Assembly: GCA_951394405.1 (NCBI GenBank)
Contig: OX596339.1
Coordinates: forward strand, 248,001-312,000
Direction: 5' to 3'
From: Coprinellus micaceus
Lineage: Eukaryota > Basidiomycota > Agaricomycetes > Agaricales > Psathyrellaceae
DNA: 64,000 nt
Shown here in pieces: positions 32,567 to 41,838 of this stretch (within the stretch, counting starts at the first letter, position 1; every line of letters begins with the position of its first letter). The notes beneath the pieces are model-generated. The model searched no databases and was not told the origin of the DNA. It was given only the letters and a program-made list of their open reading frames with translations. Both the position numbers and the translations under genes were made by a program.

Positions 32567-35500
32567 ATGTCACCTGTGTCCTTGTCTGCTACCGACCTCC
32601 TCACTCTGCGGGTAGCCCTCGGCCATGCCATCGCTGCGAACCCAGAAGCCAGTCGTGACTTCCCGTTTGCACCCGAAAGCACGGAGAAGCTTGCCTCACT
32701 CCTCGACTTGCTCCTGTTGGCAACCGCCCCCAGCAAGACTTTCACGCTAGAAGAAGCGCCTGACCGCCCGCCCTATGGCAGTGCTGGCGTTGATCGAAGT
32801 CTCCAGCGTGCTGGCAGTACTGAGCAGGAAGTTGGGGTGGCGAGTGTTGGGACTTGGGCTTGGTGACTTGGTGAGTGCTCACCACTCTGGGAATTCAGTA
32901 GCTGATCTTGCAGGTCTCTCTTCAGACTGAGGATGTTGCTAGGGCGCGTGGCCGCACAGTGGGCTCCCAGCGCCATGCATCCTCCTTCACTATGTCGCGA
33001 CTGCAGAACTCTGTAAGTGCAACTTTGTTCAAACTGGGCTCTTCACAACTGACCTGTCTGCTATTTGCCTAGCTTTCAGCATCCAGTCGAGGCTCAACAC
33101 CAGATTCGGATATCTGGGGCTCAAATGCCCCGACATTACGCGCCTCAAGCCCGGCATCTTCATTTGGTGGGGAGGCTGAGCGAAGGGGATGCAGGAGGGT
33201 GTCGGACTGGGAATGGGATGGCGATGAAGCTATGGGCGGGCACATTCAAATATCGAAGCGCCCACGGCTGGGATCTATCTCCGAGGACGAGGAAAACGAC
33301 CAGCCTGATCCTCAAAATCAAGACTCCTTCGGACGCTCGTCTCGCGCCTCACGCCACGGTCCCCGCTTATCTGAACCCTCTTCTCTCAGGCAGTCACTAC
33401 TTGCGTCCGCCTCTGCTGCTGATCCTGACCTCATCTATCCCTTCTCCTTTGCCATGAATGCCGCTGGTGAAACGACAGGGAACCCTATGGCTTCCCCCTC
33501 ATTACCTTCACCATTCCTTACGGCGGCGGTGTCATCCACAACATCAGCAACTTCACCAGCCACCTCTGCCCACCCACCTCGATTTACCATAACGATCCCC
33601 CCTCGTGCATCCGTCTCCAGCAATCTAACCAATCAGCATCTCGACAACGATGAGGATGGTGGCCCACAGCTTGACGAGGACGAGGACAATGGGGAGCAGC
33701 TGGACAATGGTGGCCTGAACCGTGAAGGCAGCGTGGATAGCCTGTTCAACTGGGTCCATGACGGCAATCCACCAGTCCGCAATGAGGAGAATCTCCGGCG
33801 TGCAGGAAACGCAGATTGGCTTGGGCCTGGTCGAGTCCAGCCAGGGATCATGATCCCACCTCCAAAACCGGACTGTGAGCGTGGTTCGAGTGGAATTCGA
33901 GTGCGTGCAGGGCGGCGACAGACAGCTGAAGCGCGTCGTAGGATGGACCGCATGGGTGCTGAGGGCTTGGGGGATCTCAATGAGGGCGACGATGCGACTG
34001 CATACCAAGAGGATGAGGAGCGCCTGACAGCTAATCCCACTCCCTCCACCCGTTCAACCCGTTCCTCCCATACTCCCTCAACCATCCTGTCAGACTCGGG
34101 CTATCTCATTCACAATGGTGGCGATTCCTGTAGCGAAATCCAATCACTCAACCATCGTGCAGGAATGTTCCTCTCAACGCTTGCCGCTGGGTGCCGGGAG
34201 TGTCTCCCTAACTCGACGACCAGCTCCACGATGGTCGCCAACCCCATTGTCGTCTTTCGTGCTCTCAATGATGGATTTATGCCTGGGACTTTGCGCTCGC
34301 TCACGAAGGCAGCATATGATTCGTCGGCTCATCGCGCTCAGCTTTGCACATCGTCCTTTTCTCCGGAGAATGGGGATCCCCTTCACACACACCTCCCTGT
34401 TCGCTCCACCGAGAATCCCATTATTCAAACCCTCAGTGGTGTTGTCACCCGCATAATGGACGCCGAAGTTCTCGAAGCCATCGCCCAAGTCATCTACTGG
34501 GTCAACGCTATGCATTTCACAGCGTTGATTATGAAGTATGTTATTGCTAGTGCTCTTGCATATTTTTCCTTCTTCTCTGACTGTCATTCTAATAGAGAAA
34601 TGAAAAGGACAAAGCGGACCCTGACGGACCTATTGAACCAGGTTGTTGAGGATGTGGGCCGAACTGGGCATTCCAAGGTCGGACTTCCTCTACTGAGGCG
34701 CTACTTTCACGATGGGACCGTGGTTGCGCTAATGGCCGCGGCAGGTGAGTTGACAAGTGTTATCCATCTTTTGTTAGATTTCTAACTTGACATAGGTTCC
34801 ATGTACCTGGTCATTGTAATGGCGTGCTGCCGAGTACGACAGGACATGAGATCTATCAGCTTCGAATACTTTGGTCGAATCACCCGTGAACTTCGTATGC
34901 CCGATCGTGAGTTCACTCCTCTATTTCTACATCCTTTACTCAAAAAGGTCTGTTAGCGGAGTCCCTTTTCTTTGGAAAGATTACGAACTACATTATTCCT
35001 GCCGTCGCTCATCTTATGAGGGAAGAGCCTCTGATCATGAGCCGGCTTGCCTCTGAAGCCTTCATACTTGAGGGGGGGAAGGCTGATATTGACTGTACCG
35101 ACCTCCGCGACACTGACGAGTTTTTCCAGAACTTCGCGCTCATGTAAGCCTTGATTTTATCCTTCCATTTTCCTTTCTCATCTGTTGTTTTAAGGGAATA
35201 CATGAATGGCCGAGATGAGGAGGCGTGGAAGGAGGCCATGGTGCCTAACCCTCAAGGCCAGCAACGTCGGGTTGAAAGTATCAACTCCCTCCTCTCTGAG
35301 CCAATACAATCGTCAGAGCTGCTAGAGCTTCCCCCTATCCTCTCGAAGCAGCTTCCAGATTCTGTTTCCGCTCAGCAACTCCCTGCTCCTGCTCCTCCTG
35401 CTCCTCCTCCTGCTTCACCTACTTCACAGTCGCCGACAGCTCCAACACCCGAACTTTCTCCTGCACCACCCGCACCTGCGCCTAAGGAATGGCTAACAGT

Positions 35501-36722
35501 GGACTGGAATAAGGCTCAGGTCAAGTCGGATACACACATTATCGACACGGGTTTCTCTCCTGAGCTCAATAAGGAGGTGCCATACAAGACTTCAGAGGAG
35601 GGTGCTCGGTGGGACTATACCCAACGCCAGCGAAAATCAACTCTGGGCGCCACTCCAGCACATAGCATTGAAGAGCTGCGGACCCTACTTGTGAACCAGC
35701 TGGCTAAGGGCAAGCGACAGAACCGCGACTGCTGGATCGAGATGTCTTCGGACATTCTGAATGGGTGCGTTTCATACTGCTTCACCACTGCATTCTAGCT
35801 CACTATGCATTAGAGGCTCACTTCATATCAATGATATGCATGGGAACCGTCTCGTATCTTTTCTAGAGGAAATCCCTCAGAAGCACATTGACGATTTCTT
35901 TGACACTCTTCGCATTTCCTTCATAGACTTCAAGGATACTGATACCAAGAAGGCGGGGCCTCGCCACACATACCCTTCTGCCCATGGTGATGTTTATGGA
36001 CGCTATACAAACAGGGTGAGTGCCATATTGTTTATGCTATATATCTCTGGCTGACGATGACATAGGGAGACGGTGTTCCCAACTACGCCAACCCTTCCAG
36101 TGTTCAAAAGGAAGGCAAGGAGTTTCTGAATACAGGCAGGAATCTCCCTAGGACAAGCGCAGAGTGGAACAAGAACTCGGAGGTATTCCAACGAATGCAA
36201 GAGGCTGCAGCTCCCATCTTCGAGTGGATTCGTAAAAAGGTTAGTGGTTTTTGGTGTTCGTATATGTCTGTTCTGACGTCCATGTAGATGGAGGAGCTGT
36301 TTCCTGAAAACTTCAAGATTCTTTCTCAGTATATCGAACACCTCCCTGGCAACTACTTCCCCCCCACCTACCCCTTCTCTGGATTTGTTCTCAACCTCAA
36401 CTGTGCTACTCGTATCCACCGCGACTGGGGAGATAGTGATATCTGCCTGGTCATCGCTTTCTCAGATGCTGAACGTCGCACCGATCAAGTCAAGGGTAAT
36501 GATGGTGCTTTATGCTTCCAGGAACTTGGTCTGGTTTCTCGTTTACGCCCTGGTGTGCCTGTTGTATTCCGTTCTCGAGAGCTAAGCCACTTCAACCGTC
36601 ATTTTAAAGGTTATCGTGCTTCACTTGTGTTTCATACTGATAGTGGACTCAAAGGCTGGGCTGATAATATGTACGGATGGAAGGATAATATTCACTATCG
36701 TACCGAATGGTCCAATACTTAG
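32567..36722 (+). CDS. TET/JBP-type 2-oxoglutarate/Fe(II) dioxygenase, transposon cargo
   Basis: A gene of ten or more exons ending at the TAG at 36720. The ATG at 32567 opens MSPVSLSATDLLTLRVALGH, which resembles the N-terminus of the second copy at 41839; the exact splicing of the first 200 nt is unresolved, and an ATG at 32775 joins cleanly to exons 32914-33012 and 33073 onward. A long Ser/Pro-rich disordered part is followed by a helical region shared with the second copy (VIYWVNAMHFTALI, LPLLRRYFHDGTVVALMAAA, then SMYLVIVMACCRVRQD). The C-terminal double-stranded beta-helix has FSGFVLNLNCATRIHRDWGD, giving the iron ligands H and D (HRD), the distal His in ELSHFNRHF and the 2-oxoglutarate-binding Arg in KGYRASLVFHTD. 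Known for TET/JBP enzymes: oxidation of 5-methylcytosine or thymine in DNA. Likely nuclear. Its carriage by a Plavaka element fits reports of TET/JBP expansions linked to transposons in Agaricomycetes. Confidence 0.82.
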
Positions 36723-36895
36723 ATTTTCTTACATAGCCCATAGATGTTCTCCTCGTACCATAGATACTCTCGCTAATCAATTTCTGATATCATCACTCCC
36801 TTCACACGGTTGAGCTTTGCCAACGCACCTGTTTCTTCCCTTCCATTGACGTCTTACCTTCCAACACCTCTTTCGTAACTTCGTAATTTCTCAGC

Positions 36896-38846
36896 ATGAA
36901 GAGCACTCGCCAACAGACTGCTGCTGGTTCCGGCGCTAAACCCGGCACTAAACCCGCTTCCAAGGCTCCTGCAAAGCCTGCCCCCAGGTCCCGTGCCAAG
37001 AATGCCAAACCTGCTGTGCCTCCCTCTGGCAAGAAGCGCAAGCAGACGGCGTCTGTTGAAGAGCCTGAGGATGGTTCCCCTGACGTTCAAGAGGCTCCAG
37101 CCCCCAAGAAGCGGAAGCCGACTCAGGCTGAGGTGAAGGCGGCACAGGCGGCCAAGAACAAAGGTCAGTTTCTAATAGTATTATTCTCTTCTCCTCTCTT
37201 CTCATATTTTTCACAGAGATTCAGGAAGCGAACTCTCGCCTCCTTGCTGCCTCTCGCACCAAGGGCCCCAGTGAGGAAGGGGATGCCGATGACGATGAGA
37301 CTCCGCCCCAGAAGATAAACAACATCAACATTGTCCTTGATGACGACGAAGCAGAGGCTGCAAGAGACCTTAGTAAGGGTGCCCCTATAGAGGTTGAGGG
37401 CGATGATGAGGACGAAGGCGAGTACGAGGAGGAGGAGGCCCCTGGATGTCAGTCGGATGACGGCGAGCCTGAAGATATCTTTGAGGAGGGGGCGATCAGT
37501 GTGTCTCCCACCAAGAAGGGACATGCAAAGGAGCCCAGTGTAGAGCTGGAGGATGAAGGGGAGGAAGAAGATGACGAATTCAATACCAATGGTGTGAGTG
37601 CCTGAAATACGGTGTATATGTCATACTGATTTTCTTGCATGATAGCTTGACGTTGTCAGCCGCCACCTCGGGCCCCCTCCTTTCCCCCGCGGCTCAAAGG
37701 CTGGCTCACGGGCTAGCTCGAGAGCTCCTTCCCCTGCTCCCTCTTCCAGAGGAGGCAGCAAGGTTACTCGCGAGAGCTTTGAGAGTGAGGAGGTCAGGGC
37801 TCTTTGCGATGCGGCAAAGAGCATGGTCCGGATGAAAGTACTTTTTGGGCAATGGGATACCACTCACGATGATAGGCAATGGGCAACTGATATCCTCCAG
37901 GCTGTCATAAAGGAAAAGCCACATATGAGGAATGCACTGCATACGGCTTTTGAGGATGAGGTTGAGAAGGAGAGACTCCTGACTTATGTGCGTTTACTTT
38001 GCTCATATATCCTTTCTTTGCTAACCATGTTCTCAGATTCTGTACGGCAAGGGCGGTCTACTCAATACCTTCATCGGCAAAGCCCGCCTCCTTGTGTCGA
38101 CCAACTATGGTCTGACGGGAAGGAAAACCGACATCGAGGAGAGGGTGGCATGGCTGCTTCACAAGACTCAGTTCGTGTATGGGGATATTGACTTCAAGGT
38201 ACGTTTCTTTCTTGATTTACATATATGCTACCATTAACACTACCATTAGAATAAGACTGTGGAGAAGTCCAAGATCTGGGGCAATTCCATGATTAAGGAG
38301 CTTCTCCAGATTGCGATATTCAGCCCAGGAGCGAAGGCGGACCTGCGCAGTGTTCAGGAAATTAGGAAGACGCAAGTGATTCCCGTCTCCGCTGTTATTC
38401 TTTCTATTGTTGCTGTACGCTTCTTTCTCCCTCGCTGTTTTCTCCTGCTTATCACTCCGGTAGACTGAGCATGCCATTGGTGAGTATCGCCATGGTTCAT
38501 ACCAACAGTATCCCTTCAAGGAGTATAGCATTCGGAAAAGGTACGTGACTACACGTTTAGCTACTATGCATAACTAATTGTGGCGAAGATATGTGTACCA
38601 TGAGAAGAACTGGAATACGTTGAGTACGCTGTCACCAAGGTGGGCTGCGTACTACCAGGAGAGTATCTTTAAGGCTATCGCGTAGGTCATTTCTCTTATA
38701 TTGTGGCACTATTCTGATACTATCATCTGTTCAGGGATACTGTGGGCCTCAACAATATGGCTGATGGTCTAGCTGGCGAGGACGTAGAGGGAATCACTGC
38801 CATGGACTTGGATACCATCGCCGATGGGAATATTACCCTCTTCTAA
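36896..38846 (+). CDS. DUF6532-type protein with basic/acidic N-terminal tail
   Basis: Starts 173 bp after the dioxygenase stop, on the same strand. The first exon is a highly basic, Ala/Pro/Lys-rich tail (KPGTKPASKAPAKPAPRSRA) with likely nuclear localisation strings (GKKRKQ, PKKRKPTQ). An acidic stretch (EVEGDDEDEGEYEEEEA) follows, then a folded domain I recall as DUF6532: VRALCDAAKSMVRMKVLF, ILQAVIKEKPHMRNALHTAF, LLNTFIGKARLLVS, KIWGNSMIKELLQIAIFSPG, ILSIVATEHAIGEYRHGSY. It ends AIADTVGLNNMADGLAGED ... NITLF. About seven short introns. The family is abundant in Agaricomycetes and often near transposons; its function is unknown. The histone-like charged tail and the neighbouring DNA-modification gene suggest a chromatin or DNA-binding role; that is inference. 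Confidence 0.72.
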
Positions 38847-39039
38847 TCATTATCTATCAATATTCTCTTCTCCTCATCGTACCATTCTTCTTGCTTAGCC
38901 TTGCTTCCTTTTTCTTTACCGTATACTTGTACTTAATCCAGTGCTGATAGACCTATACATATACATTACATCTGCCCTACTGTTGCAAAAAGTGCGTGAA
39001 TGTGAGAAATTGCTACCGGATCCCTGGTTGTCCTCAGAG

Positions 39040-39283
39040 CCCCTCAGAGACTCAGAGTGTTCAGAGCACCCCAAAGCACCCCAGAGCACCCCAGAGCACC
39101 CCAGAGCATCCCAGAGTATCCCAGACTTGGGCACTCCCAGAGCTTCCCAGGGCTCCCCAGGGCCGCCCAGAGCTGCGCAGGATTCAACGTGGCTCTGACT
39201 TTGCCCTGAGAGCTCCCCAGGGACCCTGGCTGCCCTGGCTGCCCTGACAGCTCTGTGATGCCCTGGGATGCCTGTGGGAGCCA
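39040..39283. repeat. Subterminal repeats at the right end of the Plavaka element
   Basis: A run of near-identical 10-bp motifs (ACCCCAGAGC and variants such as ATCCCAGAGT, CTCCCAGAGC, CTCCCCAGGG) over about 240 bp. The left end carries the complementary pattern (GATGCCCTGGG, CCTGGGGAGCTCTGGG). Such arrays are the transposase-binding sites of CACTA-type elements. Confidence 0.7.
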
Positions 39284-39319
39284 CAGGGCATCCCGGGACC
39301 AATATGGTTTTTCCTGATG
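39284..39319 (-). repeat. Right terminal inverted repeat of the Plavaka element
   Basis: Ends ATGGTTTTTCCTGATG, the reverse complement of the left end apart from three mismatches in 36 bp. Followed directly by the TT duplication at 39320-39321. Confidence 0.88.
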
Positions 39320-39321
39320 TT

Positions 39322-40753
39322 CCTCATCAAACGAAAGGCAGATGGCACAATCGACCGCTACAAAGCTCGACTTGTCGCCAAGGGATACTCCCAAATGCCT
39401 GGAGTAGACTACGATCAGACATGGGCACCTGCATCTCGTCTCACATCAATCCGCGCGATCTTCGCCCAAGCCGCCATGGAAGGACACTTCATCGAAACCA
39501 TTGACGTCGACAATGCCTACCTCAACGGAACAATCGAGGAGCAATATGAAGTCTACATGGAGCAAGCGCCAGGGTTTGAGATCAAGAATCCAGACTCAAA
39601 GGGACGGAGATGGGTGTGCCGGCTGAAGAAAGGTTTATATGGCTTGAAACAGAGCGGACGACTATGGTACCAAAAGCTAGCATCAGAGCTTGAAGCAATC
39701 GGATTCACCCAAATAAAATCTGACCCGGCTATCTATGTCTGGGAGATGGATGGGACCCGCATTGTTGTACCAGTCTTCGTTGACGACATCACCATAACCT
39801 CGAAAAGCCAGGAGAAGATCCAATGGCTCAAGGACTCCCTTGCCAAGGTCTTCAAGATCAAGGATCTCGGACCCACCTCGTACCTGCTTGGAATCAAGGT
39901 TGACTACGACCGCGAGAACCGAGTCATGCGCCTATCCCAGACTCAATACATCCTCGACATGCTTGCGCGATTCAAGATGGAGGACTGCTACCCAGTAGGA
40001 ACTCCAATGGATCCAGGAAGCGGTGCTACTCTCACCAAGTACATTCCAAACAAGGCTGACGACGAGATGATGAAGAACGTCCCATACATGAATGCCATCG
40101 GCGCCCTGATATACCTTATGATTGCGACACGCCCTGACATCGCCTACGCTGTTGCCAAACTAGCCCAATACAACTCCAACCCCGGACCTATGCATTGGAA
40201 AGCAGTCAAGCACCTATTCCGTTACCTCAAGGGAACCAAAGATCTGAAGCTCACCTATCGTAACAATGGTAGCAAGATGTCTTCGGAACTCTTCCAAGCA
40301 TACAGCGACGCAGATCATGCTGGGTGCCTTGACACGCGACGATCCACATCTGGATTTGTCATTAAAATGGGATCAGGGGCAGTTAGTTGGTCAGCAAAGA
40401 AGCAATCGACGGTGGCAGACTCCTCAACAGAGGCAGAGTACGTCTCTGCGTCAAGCGCTGGAAGGGACATCATCTGGATGCGCACACTCCTGAAGGAACT
40501 TGGTCACGACATCTCTACTCCCTCACCACTCATGGTCGACAACCAATCCGCACTCAAGGTTCTCCGGAACCCAGAGCTCCACAGCCGAATGAAGCACATC
40601 GATATAAAGATGCATTGGATTCGGGATGCTATCAAGCGAGGCGACATTACTGTTCACTTTTTATCTACTACCGATATGATCGCCGATATATTTACTAAAC
40701 CTTTACCCAAACCTGCTATTGAGCGTCATCGACTTGCTCTTGGACTCGAGTAG
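39322..40753 (+). CDS. Copia reverse transcriptase-RNase H (3' part of split polyprotein)
   Basis: Continues the frame that stops at 26693. It opens with LIKRKADGTIDRYKARLVAK, then GVDYDQTWAPASRLTSIRAI, the palm motif DVDNAYLNG, the catalytic FVDDITITS, LGPTSYLLGIKVDYDRENR, and the Ty1/copia RNase H with SDADHAGCLDTRRSTSGF, the active-site Glu in SSTEAEYVS and KHIDIKMHWIRD. The stop codon is 27 bp before the 3' LTR. No stop or frameshift is visible. By itself this half has no start, so the polyprotein is not made in full while the Plavaka insert is present. It may be trans-mobilised or restored if the insert leaves. Confidence 0.93.
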
Positions 40754-40770
40754 ATACAGAGACATTACAT

Positions 40771-40780
40771 TGAGGGGGTG
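40771..40780 (+). promoter_or_regulatory. Polypurine tract
   Basis: TGAGGGGGTG directly before the 3' LTR: the expected plus-strand primer of the retrotransposon. Confidence 0.7.
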
Positions 40781-41163
40781 TGTTAGAAGACAATGCTCAT
40801 GTCAACTCTATCTCTACAAACAATACCTCTATTTCGAACGTTTTACTTATCTTCTATTGTTCTACAGAGAACAACAACCACCTTGTATTATTCCCATTAT
40901 ACTCGCACTTATTGTTCTCTTATCTCCACCTTATCTCCATTCACTGCTATTGTTCTCTACTTATGGAACGTCTATTGTTCTTTCTTATTGTTCTGTATAT
41001 AGGTTATCTATTGTTCTCTACAGTATATAGTCCACACTGTAAGTGGGTGAGTCCCCATCGAACTCTCCCCACTTATAGGTGCGTATCTTGTATACCCTAC
41101 TTACTTTCAATCTAACATCGAACTCTCCCCACTTACAGTGGGTCATACTTGCATCGTTCTACA
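40781..41163 (+). repeat. 3' LTR of the copia element
   Basis: 383 bp, identical to the 5' LTR except at two positions. Followed by the AGTTT target duplication at 41164-41168. Confidence 0.95.
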
Positions 41164-41168
41164 AGTTT

Positions 41169-41838
41169 CCCTAACTTCACGACCCTTTCGCCCGCCCATC
41201 TGCTGAAGCCGTGTTGCCTCCCATTCATTGGGTGTTATTGCCTGACAAGCCGGGTATCTGTTCATCTGATATCAAGTTGTAATGTCCACAGCGGGTTTAA
41301 CCCTTTGCTGACCCGAGGTACCTAGGTGAGCCTCCGTGCTTTTGCACTTTGCTCTCTTCTTTGCGCTTTGCGCCAACATCCCACTTGGGTTGGCGTGAGC
41401 ATGGCTGCATATGCGTCATGGTACCCATTAAGCAAGGGATGGTCACCGATATAGCCAAGGTCACGCTTCACACCCTCCAGTGGCAAGGCATAGGGGCACT
41501 GAGCACCCGAAACACGTAGTATACACCACCTTGGCGCTGGCAATGATAAGAGGCGCAACAAGTGAGCGCCCGACCTTTTACGTTCGCCCAAGTACTAAAC
41601 AGGTGTGTTTGAACCCAGCTATATTCACAAGGCTAATTCTTTGAAAAAGCTATTTGCGCAATGCTACCTTTTGTCAGGGCCTGCAACAAATTCAGGCGCG
41701 CTTGGATGATGGGCGTGTGAATTCTGTGCGCCGTCGCCCTAAATTCCCACGCTCCCAGCCAGCCACTGCTCTGCCCTCAGACATTCGCCCCTCTTGATTC
41801 AGCCATACACCAAATATCCCCCAGCACAGCGTTCAAGC
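41169..41838. other. Region between the copia element and the second TET/JBP gene
   Basis: About 670 bp. It should hold the promoter of the gene at 41839. No repeat or domain recognised. Confidence 0.35.

Larger units (their letters stand above)
26694..39319. mobile_element. Plavaka (CACTA-like) DNA transposon with TET/JBP and DUF6532 cargo
   Basis: A 12,626-bp element inserted in the copia reverse transcriptase gene. The ends are 36-bp inverted repeats starting CATCAGGAAAAACCAT with three mismatches (26694-26729; 39284-39319), followed inward by short repeats in opposite orientation at the two ends. The target duplication is 2 bp (TT), as in CACTA relatives. Contents from left to right: transposase (minus), a 1.4-kb hairpin minisatellite, a 40-bp-arm palindrome, a TET/JBP dioxygenase (plus) and a DUF6532 protein (plus). 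Transposase and cargo are divergent, with the repeats between them. All three genes look intact by splice reconstruction. As it sits in a copia element whose LTRs are 99.5% identical, it arrived later and is young. Confidence 0.88.
22315..41163 (+). mobile_element. Ty1/copia LTR retrotransposon, split by a Plavaka DNA transposon
   Basis: The element runs from TGTTAG at 22315 to TCTACA at 41163. It has two 383-bp LTRs, 5-bp target duplications AGTTT at 22310-22314 and 41164-41168, a primer-binding site directly after the 5' LTR and a purine-rich tract (GAGGGGGTG) directly before the 3' LTR. The protein order gag-protease-integrase-reverse transcriptase-RNase H identifies the Ty1/copia class. 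The LTRs differ at only two positions (G/C near 22354 against 40820, C/T near 22609 against 41075), so insertion was recent. The element itself is about 6.2 kb; the 12.6 kb between 26694 and 39319 is a later insertion of a second transposon. Confidence 0.95.

Noticed and set aside
26684..39331. Longer (8-9 bp) target duplication for the DNA transposon based on GATG...TTC similarity at both ends
   Set aside because: The similarity comes from the terminal repeat itself (CATCAGG / CCTGATG). Only the 2-bp TT model restores the retrotransposon frame.
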